A model generated the notes under the pieces. That model saw only the letters and a program-made list of their open reading frames with translations. It was not told the origin of the DNA and did no database searches. The position numbers were made by a program, and so were the translations under genes. Shown here one piece after another: positions 16,769-24,402 of a stretch of 40,237 nt of DNA. How positions within the stretch are numbered: the first letter of the stretch is position 1; each line of letters opens with the position of its first letter. Origin of the DNA: an uncultured Caryophanales bacterium (GTDB lineage: Bacteria; Bacillota_I; Bacilli_A; RFN20; CAG-826); contig CAMIVH010000001.1 in NCBI GenBank assembly GCA_946401755.1, positions 1 to 40,237 on the forward strand, in the 5' to 3' direction.

Positions 16769-17269
16769 ATGTATATGTCAGATTTTAGTGTGAATGATGA
16801 AGTTATCCACTGCCGCGAAGGTCTCTCCACAATTATTGGGAGCAAGGAAATGAACGGCAAAGAGTATTTTCTTGTGCAAGTAAATCGTATCAGTGGTGAA
16901 ACTTTCTATGTTCCAGTAGATTCTGCTGATAATATCATTCGTCATATTATGAATGTTAAAGAAGCTGATGAACTTCTTAAACTAGTTAAAAAGATTGGCA
17001 AAGATTTCAATACCAATACAAAACAAAGAAGAGATGCATATAAGAAGAGATTATCTTCTGGTGATGTCAAAGACATTGCTTATTTATACCGCCAATTATT
17101 CTTCTATAACAAGTTAGGTGAAGACAATGGTGAGATTAAATTAGGTCCTGTTGATTTGGATATGCTTAACTACGCTAAAAACATGTTATTAGATGAATTA
17201 GCAATTACTTATAAGCAATCAAGAGAGTCTGTTGAGAAATATGTTGAGGAAAAAATCTCCTCTTTATAA
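16769..17269 (+). CDS. CarD-family RNA polymerase-interacting regulator
   Basis: A 166-residue protein with an N-terminal RID/Tudor-like domain (FSVNDEVIHCREGLSTI to FYVPVDSADNIIRHI, about residues 5-60), as in CarD and the polymerase-binding part of Mfd, then a helical C-terminal domain (LLKLVKKIGKDF... to RESVEKYVEEKI) of the DNA-contacting CarD type. Known members bind the RNAP beta lobe and stabilise open complexes, often at rRNA and stress promoters. The second ATG 6 bases downstream (MSDFSV) is an equally good start. No SD is visible. The 3' end overlaps the converging HAD gene by 6 bases. Confidence 0.87.
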   Translation: MYMSDFSVNDEVIHCREGLSTIIGSKEMNGKEYFLVQVNRISGETFYVPVDSADNIIRHIMNVKEADELLKLVKKIGKDFNTNTKQRRDAYKKRLSSGDVKDIAYLYRQLFFYNKLGEDNGEIKLGPVDLDMLNYAKNMLLDELAITYKQSRESVEKYVEEKISSL

Positions 17270-17920
17270 GTTAACCCACTTTAATAATTGATTATATAGT
17301 TCATCAATAGAAGAAATGGTTGTGTCGTTAGGACACATTTTTTCTAGTTCTTCTTTAGTACGATAGCCATAGTTAACTAATAGGTATGGTAGTCCAACAT
17401 TGGTAGCGCTTTCTTTATCTACATTAGTGTCACCAATATAGAGACATTCATCTTTATTTATATTATTTTCCTTAATTATTTTATTAATAAGATATGGATC
17501 AGGTTTCTTAGGATGATCTAGGTATGAACCTTGAACAATGTCGAATAATCCTGGATACTCTTTAGTAATGATTTTATTAGTAAGGTCATTGTCTTTATTA
17601 GAGACCACCGCAATGGTCACTTTTCCCTTGAGCTCAGAGAGCATTTCCTTCATACCAGGATATGGTTTTGTATAGTCGGCATAATGGGATAGATAATAGG
17701 CTTTGAATACATCAAATACCTTTTGTCTTTCCTCATCAGATAAGGAGGATGGGGTACACCTTTTAATTAAAATAGTAGTGCCGTTTCCAATAGCTTTTCG
17801 GACGAATTCTAGGTCCTTTTCAGGCAGATTATAAAAATTTAACGCGTGATTTACAGCGTTTTTCAAGTCTACGAGTGTATCTAGGATGGTGCCATCTAAG
17901 TCAAAAATAAGTGTTTTCAT
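17264..17920 (-). CDS. HAD-superfamily phosphatase, phosphoglycolate-phosphatase-like
   Basis: A 218-residue class I HAD hydrolase with a helical cap. Motif I is FDLDGTILDT (nucleophile D7, acid D9), motif II VVSNKD, motif III Lys in KKPDP, and motif IV YIGDTNVDKE. The pattern fits Gph/PpaX/PGP enzymes that act on phosphoglycolate, pyrophosphate or small sugar phosphates; the substrate is uncertain. The start overlaps the sirtuin stop by 1 base (TAATG on the minus strand), so the two are translationally coupled. The stop lies within TTATAA shared with the converging carD-like gene, leaving no intergenic terminator. Confidence 0.87.
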   Translation of the reverse strand: MKTLIFDLDGTILDTLVDLKNAVNHALNFYNLPEKDLEFVRKAIGNGTTILIKRCTPSSLSDEERQKVFDVFKAYYLSHYADYTKPYPGMKEMLSELKGKVTIAVVSNKDNDLTNKIITKEYPGLFDIVQGSYLDHPKKPDPYLINKIIKENNINKDECLYIGDTNVDKESATNVGLPYLLVNYGYRTKEELEKMCPNDTTISSIDELYNQLLKWVNL

Positions 17921-18648
17921 TATTTTAAGTTTTTGACAACGTTGATAACGTCTTCATTAAAGACTAAATCACACATATTGTCATATGATGTAGATTCTTT
18001 ATTGATGACCACTAAATAGCTGCCTTTGAAGTAACGGATAAAGCCTGCTGCTGGATAAACTTTTAATGAAGTTCCGATAACAATCATAACGTCACATGTC
18101 ATGATTGCGTTGATAGATCTAGAAATAATATCTTCATCTAATGATTCTTCATATAAAACAACGTTTGGTTTAACAATTCCGCCACATTTATCACAGTGAG
18201 GAACACCTTTGGAATTCATGACATAATCAAGACCAAATAATCTTCCACATCTTGTGCAGAAGTTTTGATGAATGGTGCCATGTAATTCATAAACAATCTT
18301 TGAACCAGCTTTTTGATGAAGGCCATCAATATTCTGAGTTACAACAATAACATTTTTACCCTTCTTTTCTAAATCTGCGAAGTATTTATGAGCGGCATTT
18401 GGCTGTGCTTTTGGATAGCACATTTTGTCTTTATAAAACTCATAGAACTCTTCGGTGTAGTTTTGGAAGAATGTGTGAGAAATGATTTCTTCTGGTGAAG
18501 CTTGGTACTTAGTTTTTTGATTATAAATGCCATTTGCGCTTCTAAAATCAGGGATACCACTAGGAACAGAAATGCCAGCGCCTGTAAAGACAACAATCTG
18601 TCTTGCTTCATCAATTATTTTTTGTAAAGTTTCGTATTTGTTTTCCAT
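17920..18648 (-). CDS. NAD-dependent protein deacylase (sirtuin, SIR2/CobB family)
   Basis: A 242-residue sirtuin: removes acyl groups from protein lysines with NAD, yielding O-acyl-ADP-ribose. NAD motifs GAGIS (23-27) and GIPDFRS (31-37), TQNIDGLH (104-111), catalytic H123 in ELHGTIH, and a complete zinc site C131, C134, C152, C155. The length is that of a bare catalytic core. It is first in a two-gene unit with the HAD phosphatase. No SD precedes the ATG on the minus strand, and a -10-like box sits only 7 bases upstream, so leaderless translation is possible. Confidence 0.93.
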   Translation of the reverse strand: MENKYETLQKIIDEARQIVVFTGAGISVPSGIPDFRSANGIYNQKTKYQASPEEIISHTFFQNYTEEFYEFYKDKMCYPKAQPNAAHKYFADLEKKGKNVIVVTQNIDGLHQKAGSKIVYELHGTIHQNFCTRCGRLFGLDYVMNSKGVPHCDKCGGIVKPNVVLYEESLDEDIISRSINAIMTCDVMIVIGTSLKVYPAAGFIRYFKGSYLVVINKESTSYDNMCDLVFNEDVINVVKNLK

Positions 18649-18654
18649 GCCATT

Positions 18655-18663
18655 ATGATAGCA
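18655..18663 (-). promoter_or_regulatory. Possible extended -10 promoter of the sirtuin gene
   Basis: On the minus strand: TGCTATCAT, with the hexamer TATCAT at 18660-18655. Transcription would start at or next to the ATG (18648). A TATACA box further upstream is an alternative that would give a normal leader. Confidence 0.4.
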
Positions 18664-18738
18664 AGATTGATTTAATTTGTATAACTGAATGATTAATTGT
18701 GCCTATATGTAAAGAAATATGTGAAAAGTCCTGTCCTG

Positions 18739-18753
18739 CGTGTATAATACACG
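18739..18753 (+). promoter_or_regulatory. Palindrome over the -10 box of the ligase-like gene
   Basis: Perfect dyad CGTGTAT-A-ATACACG with TATAAT (18743-18748) at its centre, 34 nt upstream of the ATG at 18787. The -35 is poor. It is likely a promoter, and the symmetry over the -10 suggests a repressor operator. Confidence 0.6.
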
Positions 18754-18786
18754 TTAGACAGAGATTTAGAATTATTTGTCGCTTAT

Positions 18787-20649
18787 ATGGGAAAATTAAG
18801 ATTCACTTTGACATATCTATTATTCTGGTTCGCGATTATTTTTTCTTGTTTACTCGCGGAAAACTTTTCTTTGTTTGCTAGTGACCATATGGGCGGAATG
18901 GAAATAGGATCACTTTATTTGCTCTCATTCTTTGTCATTCTCTTGTTGGTTTTTTATTACATCCTGGAGAGAAAACATAATGGCATCAAGATAGACACTG
19001 TTTTACTTTGCGCAATTGCTACTTTTGGTCTAGTATCAATTCTCACAGTTTGTTTCCAGGGAACTAGAACATTTACTGATGGCATCGATGGTGCAGTTGG
19101 AACAATATCTTTCTCACCAGAAGTGAAATTCCAATATGTTTTACAAATTATTATTTGGTGTGCAGTTTTATATGGCACCTTATATGCCATTACTCGTTAT
19201 TCGATTTCTAGAAAATGGCTTAAATGGTTAGCACTTGTCTACATAGTTGGATTAGCGGGATGTGCGATTGTCGATATCTTCCTTGAATCAAACAAAATCA
19301 TTGGTGTCTTTGCTGGTAATTATCAAGGCGATATCACGTTCATTATTTATAATTCAAACGTTTGGGCTCACTTATTATTAATCGGTATTTTCAGCTGTAT
19401 TGTTTTGTGCCTGAAGAGATTTAAACCATACTACTATGCTGCTATGGCATTTTTCTTCTTCATGATTATTTTTACATCCTGTACAACCGCGATTTTTGTT
19501 TCTATTACAGTCATGGTTGCTTACACTGTGTTTGAGATTATCGCAGTGTTCTACAAGAACCGTAAAAAGTTAGTCACATACTTAGCAGCCTATATTGGTG
19601 GTCTTATTGTCTTTTCTGCAGTATTCGCATTGATGGTTATTGTTAACGTCGATATCTTTGCAAATTTCTGGGACTTCGTTTTTAAGGAAATCTTAAACAA
19701 AGACTACAGCACTTTAACTTCAAGAACTGGCATATGGGCATCGGTTTTTGGCTTATTAAGCAAGAATCCAATAGACTTCATTTTCGGTCTTGGTTATAAG
19801 ACAGGTAACGCTATATTCACGGAATACTTTATGACATATCGTGATACAGGTTTTGCTATTAGAAGCACACATAATGGCTTTATGGAAGTATTCCTTAGAC
19901 ATGGATTATTAGGTGTTCTTGCTTATCTTACTTTATTATCAACATTTGTATTTGGATTAGTGCGTTTAATTAAGATAAAGCAGTACCGTGTCGCCTATCT
20001 CTATTCATTGTGCTTCTTTGGTATTCTGGTACACGGCATGGCTGAATCCACAACATTCTTCACACCAAATATCGGTGGTATGTACGCTACTTTGATATTC
20101 TTCCTGCCTGTTGCTAAAGAAGCAAAATACAATCGTTTGAAACTGCTCAATAAAGACTTACAGGAAAGAGATATTCCTACTAATAAGCTCAGCAATAGTG
20201 AGATTTGTTATTGCCTCGTATCGCTTTTAGTTGGTCTTGTTCTCGCGGTCGCTAGTGTGTTTTTATGCATGGGCAACACATTCACTACGCCTGAGCTTGT
20301 TATATACATCTGCTTGCTAAGCGTGCTTGTGCTAGCGTTGTTTATTTCGCCAGCATTATCGGGCGCTCGTAATAAAGCGTATTGGAGCGCGTTATTTAGA
20401 CCAATCGCTAACAAGATAGTTATGATTGTGGTGACCATCGTTTTAGCGGTTATATCAGCCATAATCTTACAAACATTCTTCGCCTTTGATATTTTTTCAA
20501 GAATTATGTTTAGTTTAAGTGTATTCGCAATATTTAGTTTGGGTAGCTTACTTGCGTATGGAATTAAAGCGTGCCCTGTTGTAGATGAAATGAATAATCG
20601 TTTCACAAGACTTTTGCAAAAAGTCAGTAGTGAGGTGCCATATGAGTAA
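18787..20649 (+). CDS. Polytopic membrane protein, O-antigen ligase / Wzy-like
   Basis: A 620-residue integral membrane protein with about 14 hydrophobic helices. Residues about 170-430 match the O-antigen ligase (Wzy_C) pattern: NSNVWAH, then SRTGIWASVFGLL, GLGYKTGN and a conserved RSTHNGFMEVFLRHGLLG loop. Such proteins join or polymerise undecaprenyl-linked sugars at the outer face. In a cell of this type the product could be a surface polysaccharide or a glycosylated protein (inference). A tail of about four extra TM helices (460-600) follows the core. No glycosyltransferase or flippase gene lies nearby; the 3' end overlaps smpB by 8 bases. The SD is weak; the ATG was chosen because the frame is closed upstream at about 18745. 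Confidence 0.75.
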   Translation: MGKLRFTLTYLLFWFAIIFSCLLAENFSLFASDHMGGMEIGSLYLLSFFVILLLVFYYILERKHNGIKIDTVLLCAIATFGLVSILTVCFQGTRTFTDGIDGAVGTISFSPEVKFQYVLQIIIWCAVLYGTLYAITRYSISRKWLKWLALVYIVGLAGCAIVDIFLESNKIIGVFAGNYQGDITFIIYNSNVWAHLLLIGIFSCIVLCLKRFKPYYYAAMAFFFFMIIFTSCTTAIFVSITVMVAYTVFEIIAVFYKNRKKLVTYLAAYIGGLIVFSAVFALMVIVNVDIFANFWDFVFKEILNKDYSTLTSRTGIWASVFGLLSKNPIDFIFGLGYKTGNAIFTEYFMTYRDTGFAIRSTHNGFMEVFLRHGLLGVLAYLTLLSTFVFGLVRLIKIKQYRVAYLYSLCFFGILVHGMAESTTFFTPNIGGMYATLIFFLPVAKEAKYNRLKLLNKDLQERDIPTNKLSNSEICYCLVSLLVGLVLAVASVFLCMGNTFTTPELVIYICLLSVLVLALFISPALSGARNKAYWSALFRPIANKIVMIVVTIVLAVISAIILQTFFAFDIFSRIMFSLSVFAIFSLGSLLAYGIKACPVVDEMNNRFTRLLQKVSSEVPYE

Positions 20650-21100
20650 AGAAGAAACCGGTATCAAAATAATCACTAGTAATAAGAAAGCCCATTTCAA
20701 TTACTTCTTAAGTGAGTTTACAGAATGCGGCCTCGTTTTAGTGGGCACTGAAATTAAGTCCTTGCGTGTGCACGGCTGTTCGCTTAATGACGCCTATATC
20801 GTGATTAGAGGTGGAGAAATGGAAGTTATCAATATGCACATCAATCCATATGATCAAGGCAATATCTTCAATCATGACCCATTAAGAACTCGTAAGTTGT
20901 TACTCCACAAAAAAGAGATTAAATGGTTTGAAGAAAAAGCTAAGCGTGATGGCTTCACAATTGTGCCTACACGCGTCTACCTGAAAAGAGGTAAAGCCAA
21001 AATGGAAATTGCTTTAGCGAAAGGTAAAAAGCTTTACGACAAGCGTGAAACCATCAAGCAAAGAGATATTAAACGCAGCATTAAAAACGGAGAAGATTAA
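20642..21100 (+). CDS. smpB: SsrA (tmRNA)-binding protein
   Basis: A 152-residue partner of tmRNA in ribosome rescue. KKAHFNYFLSEFTECGLVLVGTEIKSLR and the following NDAYI and HINPY segments form the OB-like barrel; the basic C-terminal tail (GKKLYDKRETIKQRDIKRS) mimics mRNA in the decoding site. The ATG at 20642 was chosen over an in-frame one at 20630 because GAGGTG lies 7-8 nt upstream and the protein then starts as in homologues. The start overlaps the preceding membrane gene by 8 bases and folC begins 1 base after its stop. No ssrA gene is in the window. Confidence 0.96.
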   Translation: MSKEETGIKIITSNKKAHFNYFLSEFTECGLVLVGTEIKSLRVHGCSLNDAYIVIRGGEMEVINMHINPYDQGNIFNHDPLRTRKLLLHKKEIKWFEEKAKRDGFTIVPTRVYLKRGKAKMEIALAKGKKLYDKRETIKQRDIKRSIKNGED

Positions 21101-21101
21101 T

Positions 21102-22322
21102 ATGAGCAAGATAGATTTAAAAACATATTTTGAAAACGTAGGACATGGTGAATACCAAAGAGAAAATTTCGACTCTTTTCTAAAGAAAGTCGGTTTTTCT
21201 TATAATATTCCTTCTATCCATATTGCCGGTAGTAATGGTAAAGGTAGCACAGCGAATTATCTTGCTAATATTTATCGCGCTCAAGGTTATAAAGTCGGTT
21301 TATTCACTTCTCCATATTTAGAAGTCGTTAATGAAATGATTAACGTTAACGGTCAAAACATCACCGATAACGAAATGATTTCTATACTAGAAGAATACGC
21401 TAAAACAATTGATAAATTTTCATTATCGCCATTCGAAATTCAAACGTTTATTGCCCTAACATACTTTGCTAGAAACAAATGCGATTTAGCCATTATTGAA
21501 TGTGGTATGGGTGGGGAAATTGATGCGACAAATATCTTTACTCCAATCGCTTCAGTTATCACCTCTATCAGCCTAGAACACACTGCGTTTTTAGGCCGCT
21601 CAATCTGTGAAATCGCTTATCAAAAAGCAGGCATTATTAAAAGAGGAATTCCTGTTATTACAGGTATGTTAGATGAAGAAGCTATCAACACAATTGTTGA
21701 AGTTTCAAAAGAGAATGAATGCCAATTATCAGTCTCAGTTGAACCTGCAAAAGTAGTGTATGAGAATAAAGGCTTCAACTTTGCATATGGCACTCTTTCT
21801 GATTTAAGAATTAATTCCGCTGCAACATATTCTCTTAAGGATGCTTGCATCGCTTTAGAAGTTGTAAATAAACTTAATGAATCGTTACCAGTAACTGAAG
21901 AATCCATTAGAGCGGGTCTAGCTAATACTTATATGCCAGTTAGAATGGAAATACTTAAAGAGAATCCTTTGCTAATAGTGGATGGTTCTCATAATCCAGA
22001 AGGCGTACTAAATTTAACAAAATCTCTGCAAAACGTGGTCGAAAATCGTGCAATTCACGTTTTATTTGCCTGTTTCAGAGATAAGAATATTGAAAGAATG
22101 ATTGCTTATCTAGGCGAATACAGTAAAGACATTATCTTGACTACGTTCCCTCACGAAAGAGCGAGAACAGAAGAGGATTATTTTCTTTATTTGGATGACT
22201 ATTCATTCAAAGAAAACGCCCTTGAAGCGCTTAATGAATTATTAACAAATTATCCAGATGACGCCATCTTAGTTACTGGTTCATTAGCGTTTGCGGCTTA
22301 CATCAAACAAAATTTGAAATGA
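21102..22322 (+). CDS. folC: Folylpolyglutamate synthase / dihydrofolate synthase
   Basis: A Mur-ligase-fold enzyme of 406 residues that adds glutamates to folates and so traps them in the cell; bacterial forms may also make dihydrofolate. P-loop GSNGKGST at 43-50, the omega-loop FTSPYLE, and GGEIDATN with the second nucleotide site; the C-domain has VDGSHNPEG. The start at 21102 follows GGAGA and gives the normal N-terminus; an upstream in-frame ATG lies within smpB. It ends with TGA. The next gene encodes a folate-type ECF S component, which suggests import followed by polyglutamylation. Confidence 0.95.
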   Translation: MSKIDLKTYFENVGHGEYQRENFDSFLKKVGFSYNIPSIHIAGSNGKGSTANYLANIYRAQGYKVGLFTSPYLEVVNEMINVNGQNITDNEMISILEEYAKTIDKFSLSPFEIQTFIALTYFARNKCDLAIIECGMGGEIDATNIFTPIASVITSISLEHTAFLGRSICEIAYQKAGIIKRGIPVITGMLDEEAINTIVEVSKENECQLSVSVEPAKVVYENKGFNFAYGTLSDLRINSAATYSLKDACIALEVVNKLNESLPVTEESIRAGLANTYMPVRMEILKENPLLIVDGSHNPEGVLNLTKSLQNVVENRAIHVLFACFRDKNIERMIAYLGEYSKDIILTTFPHERARTEEDYFLYLDDYSFKENALEALNELLTNYPDDAILVTGSLAFAAYIKQNLK

Positions 22323-22329
22323 GGTTAAT

Positions 22330-23082
22330 ATGCGTATCAGATTTATCAAGACCAACATCTCCCCAATACAAAAGATTTGCTTAACAGGTTTATTCATTGC
22401 CTTAGCGGTAATTTGTCAAAAAGTTATGGCAGTCAATTACATCCCTGCTTTGCCTTTTGTTCGTGTCTCGTTTTGTGGACCAGCTTTAATTATTTTTGCC
22501 TCGATTCTTCTCGGTCCTTTCTATGGATTGATTGTTGGGGCTGCTAGTGACTTACTTGGCTATTTAATTTTTGATCCAAGAACTAATCCGATGTTCTTTC
22601 AAATCACTTTAATTTATGCCGTTTTAGGTTTTGCATCTTATTTCGTATTCTCTCTAGTTCGCTCTATTACCAATCGTAAATTAATGTTTGGTATTGAAGT
22701 TGGAACACTTCTTCTCATTTGGGGAGCGGCGGCTTTATTTTTGATTACCAACGCAAAAGTCGAATTGGTTTTTAAAATTATCGTCCCAATTGCTTGTGGT
22801 TTATTATTTATCGGATTAATTTTGTTCTCTCTTCTCTTCAAGGGTAAAGAAGACAATCCATTTATTAGTCCGTTACATATTTGTTTTGCGTCATTTATTT
22901 GTGACTTCTTTTTCCTATTATGGTTTGGCTCACTGATGAAAGCTTGGGCTTTTGGTTTCAATTTATTCATCACCATTTTCTTATGCCAAGCCCTAGTAAT
23001 GTTTGTGAATGTTGTCCTAGACACATTCTTCATTTCAATATTCCAAAGATTCACAAAGAAATATTTTGTTGAGGTTAGATAA
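22330..23082 (+). CDS. folT: ECF transporter S component, folate type (FolT-like)
   Basis: A 250-residue substrate-binding membrane subunit of an energy-coupling-factor transporter. The N-terminal helix KICLTGLFIALAVICQ is the docking helix typical of S components, then FVRVSFCGPALIIFASILLGPFYGLIVGAASDLLGYLIF, the conserved S-component core, with about 6-8 TM helices. It is longer than many FolT proteins (about 170-190) because of two extra helices in the middle. The assignment to folate rests on position just after folC. The shared EcfA/A'/T module is not in this window. SD GAGG about 6 nt before the ATG. Confidence 0.8.
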   Translation: MRIRFIKTNISPIQKICLTGLFIALAVICQKVMAVNYIPALPFVRVSFCGPALIIFASILLGPFYGLIVGAASDLLGYLIFDPRTNPMFFQITLIYAVLGFASYFVFSLVRSITNRKLMFGIEVGTLLLIWGAAALFLITNAKVELVFKIIVPIACGLLFIGLILFSLLFKGKEDNPFISPLHICFASFICDFFFLLWFGSLMKAWAFGFNLFITIFLCQALVMFVNVVLDTFFISIFQRFTKKYFVEVR

Positions 23083-23083
23083 G

Positions 23084-23290
23084 ATGGAAGAAAGAAAAAC
23101 CGAAGAATTAGAGCCAACTGAAGTTGTGCCTATTGATCAAAAAAGAGAAACAATTCACTTTCCTTGGGGAATGGCTATTATCATGGGAATTTTGATGTTA
23201 TGCATCATTGTTTGCTTTATTGTTGTCATGATTTTAGGCCCAGTAAATTCCTCTTCCGCGAGTAGCGTAATTTCCAGTTCAGCGGTGTAA
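23084..23290 (+). CDS. Small single-pass membrane protein, unknown
   Basis: A 68-residue protein not recognised. It has an acidic-to-mixed cytosolic start (MEERKTEELEPTEVV), one strong TM helix (about residues 29-52, MAIIMGILMLCIIVCFIVVMIL) and a short outside tail of Ser, Ala and Val. The ATG at 23084 comes 1 base after the folT stop, with AGATAAGATGG giving only a weak SD; coupling to folT is likely. Possibly a partner of FolT or of the Sec genes downstream (speculative). Confidence 0.6.
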   Translation: MEERKTEELEPTEVVPIDQKRETIHFPWGMAIIMGILMLCIIVCFIVVMILGPVNSSSASSVISSSAV

Positions 23291-23366
23291 AGACATAAAT
23301 ATTTCTTTACAATGTTTGGTAGGAGTGATAAGTTATTAAAAGTTAATTGTGATAGGGGGGTTAAAG

Positions 23367-23513
23367 ATGAGAGAAAAAGTTCTTTTGATTTGCGAAGAGT
23401 GCCTCTCAAGAAACTACACAACCACAATTAAAAAGGAAGGTGCAAAAAACCTTCAGATTAAAAAGTTCTGTAAGCGTTGTAATAAGATGACGCTTCATAA
23501 GATTAGCAAGTAA
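23367..23513 (+). CDS. rpmG: 50S ribosomal protein L33
   Basis: A 48-residue zinc-type L33: MREKVLLICEEC at the start and FCKRCNKMTLHKISK at the end. The two CxxC pairs (C9/C12 and C36/C39) show the zinc-binding form. It is followed after 13 bases by secE, the usual rpmG-secE-nusG order. SD is the G run at 23355-23360. Confidence 0.95.
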   Translation: MREKVLLICEECLSRNYTTTIKKEGAKNLQIKKFCKRCNKMTLHKISK

Positions 23514-23526
23514 GGAGGTCCTTCTC

Positions 23527-23718
23527 ATGGGTGTTAAAAAATTCACATCAGAAGTTATCAAAGAAGGCAAACGTGTTCGCTGGCCTAAAAGAGATGTCTT
23601 AGTTCCAGCATTTATTGTTGTCGTTATCATAGCCGCATTAACAGGCTTACTTTTAATGGGCGAAGATGCCTTAGGCAAAGGCTTAATCGATGTCCTTAGA
23701 AAGACATTTAATAGCTAG
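23527..23718 (+). CDS. secE: Preprotein translocase subunit SecE
   Basis: A 63-residue single-TM Sec subunit. An amphipathic helix (FTSEVIKEGKRVRWPKRDVL, with the WP-K/R motif before the membrane) leads into one TM helix (AFIVVVIIAALTGLLLMGE). Strong SD AAGGAGG 8 nt before ATG. It clamps SecY in the membrane. Short SecE is normal for Gram-positives. Confidence 0.94.
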   Translation: MGVKKFTSEVIKEGKRVRWPKRDVLVPAFIVVVIIAALTGLLLMGEDALGKGLIDVLRKTFNS

Positions 23719-23729
23719 GAGGTATTTTC

Positions 23730-24341
23730 ATGGCAGACGAAATCAAATTTACAGATAGTACAACAGATTTAAGTGAAGGCGAATCATCTAATGCTACATT
23801 AGGTGAAAAAGCTTGGTACGTGGTTAATACCTATTCCACACACGAAAACAAAGTCAAAGAAAACTTAAAACGTCGTGTTGAATCAATGGGCTTACAAGAT
23901 TTAATCTTCCGTATTATTGTCGCGGAACAAGAAGTCCCAGTGATGAAAGATGGTATGCCAACCGACAAGACAAGAATGAAAAACCTTTATCCAGGTTATG
24001 TCTTCGTCGAAATGATTATGACAGACTATGCTTGGTACGTTGTTCGTAATACTCCAGGTGTTACCGGCTTCGTCGGTTCCTCTGGTAAAGGTACAAAACC
24101 ATTCCCAGTTCCACGTGAACAAATTGAACCAGTTCTTAAGAGAATGGGTGAAATTGACGCCGATATGTTTGACCGTTACAGTGTTGATGACTACGTTAAG
24201 GTTATCCATGGTCCATTAGAAGGTACCGAAGGTCGTATTCTCTCCATCAATAGAGACACCAAAGTTGTTGAACTTGAAACCATCTTCTTTGGTAGATCCA
24301 CAAAAGTGGAAGTCGACTTCTCCGAAATTGATAAAATCTAA
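23730..24341 (+). CDS. nusG: Transcription elongation/antitermination factor NusG
   Basis: A 203-residue NusG with a short acidic N-terminal extension (about 25 residues) before the NGN domain (WYVVNTYSTHENKVKENL). The NGN domain includes LYPGYVFVEM and RNTPGVTGFVG; the C-terminal KOW domain starts at VKVIHGPLEGTEGRI. It binds RNAP and links it to the ribosome or Rho. In most Bacilli rplK follows; here a terminator and the reversed ktrBA genes intervene. Confidence 0.95.
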   Translation: MADEIKFTDSTTDLSEGESSNATLGEKAWYVVNTYSTHENKVKENLKRRVESMGLQDLIFRIIVAEQEVPVMKDGMPTDKTRMKNLYPGYVFVEMIMTDYAWYVVRNTPGVTGFVGSSGKGTKPFPVPREQIEPVLKRMGEIDADMFDRYSVDDYVKVIHGPLEGTEGRILSINRDTKVVELETIFFGRSTKVEVDFSEIDKI

Positions 24342-24395
24342 CTTGTTAATAACAAGCAACAAAAAACCAGCTTCATACGAGGCTGGTTTTATTTT
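24342..24395. terminator. Bidirectional terminator between nusG and ktrA
   Basis: A perfect palindrome CTTGTTA-A-TAACAAG (24342-24356) directly follows the nusG stop, then stem AAAACCAGC (24363-24371) / GCTGGTTTT (24382-24390) with T-rich flank on the plus side and A-rich flank on the other, so it can end both convergent transcripts. Confidence 0.88.
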
Positions 24396-24402
24396 TGCGT
24401 TT

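Noticed and set aside
22320..22322. Reassigned UGA (Mollicute code 4)
   Set aside because: folC and plsX use TGA as stop, although each is followed by another stop within two codons; the decisive point is that many kilobases of conserved genes use TGG for Trp with no internal TGA.
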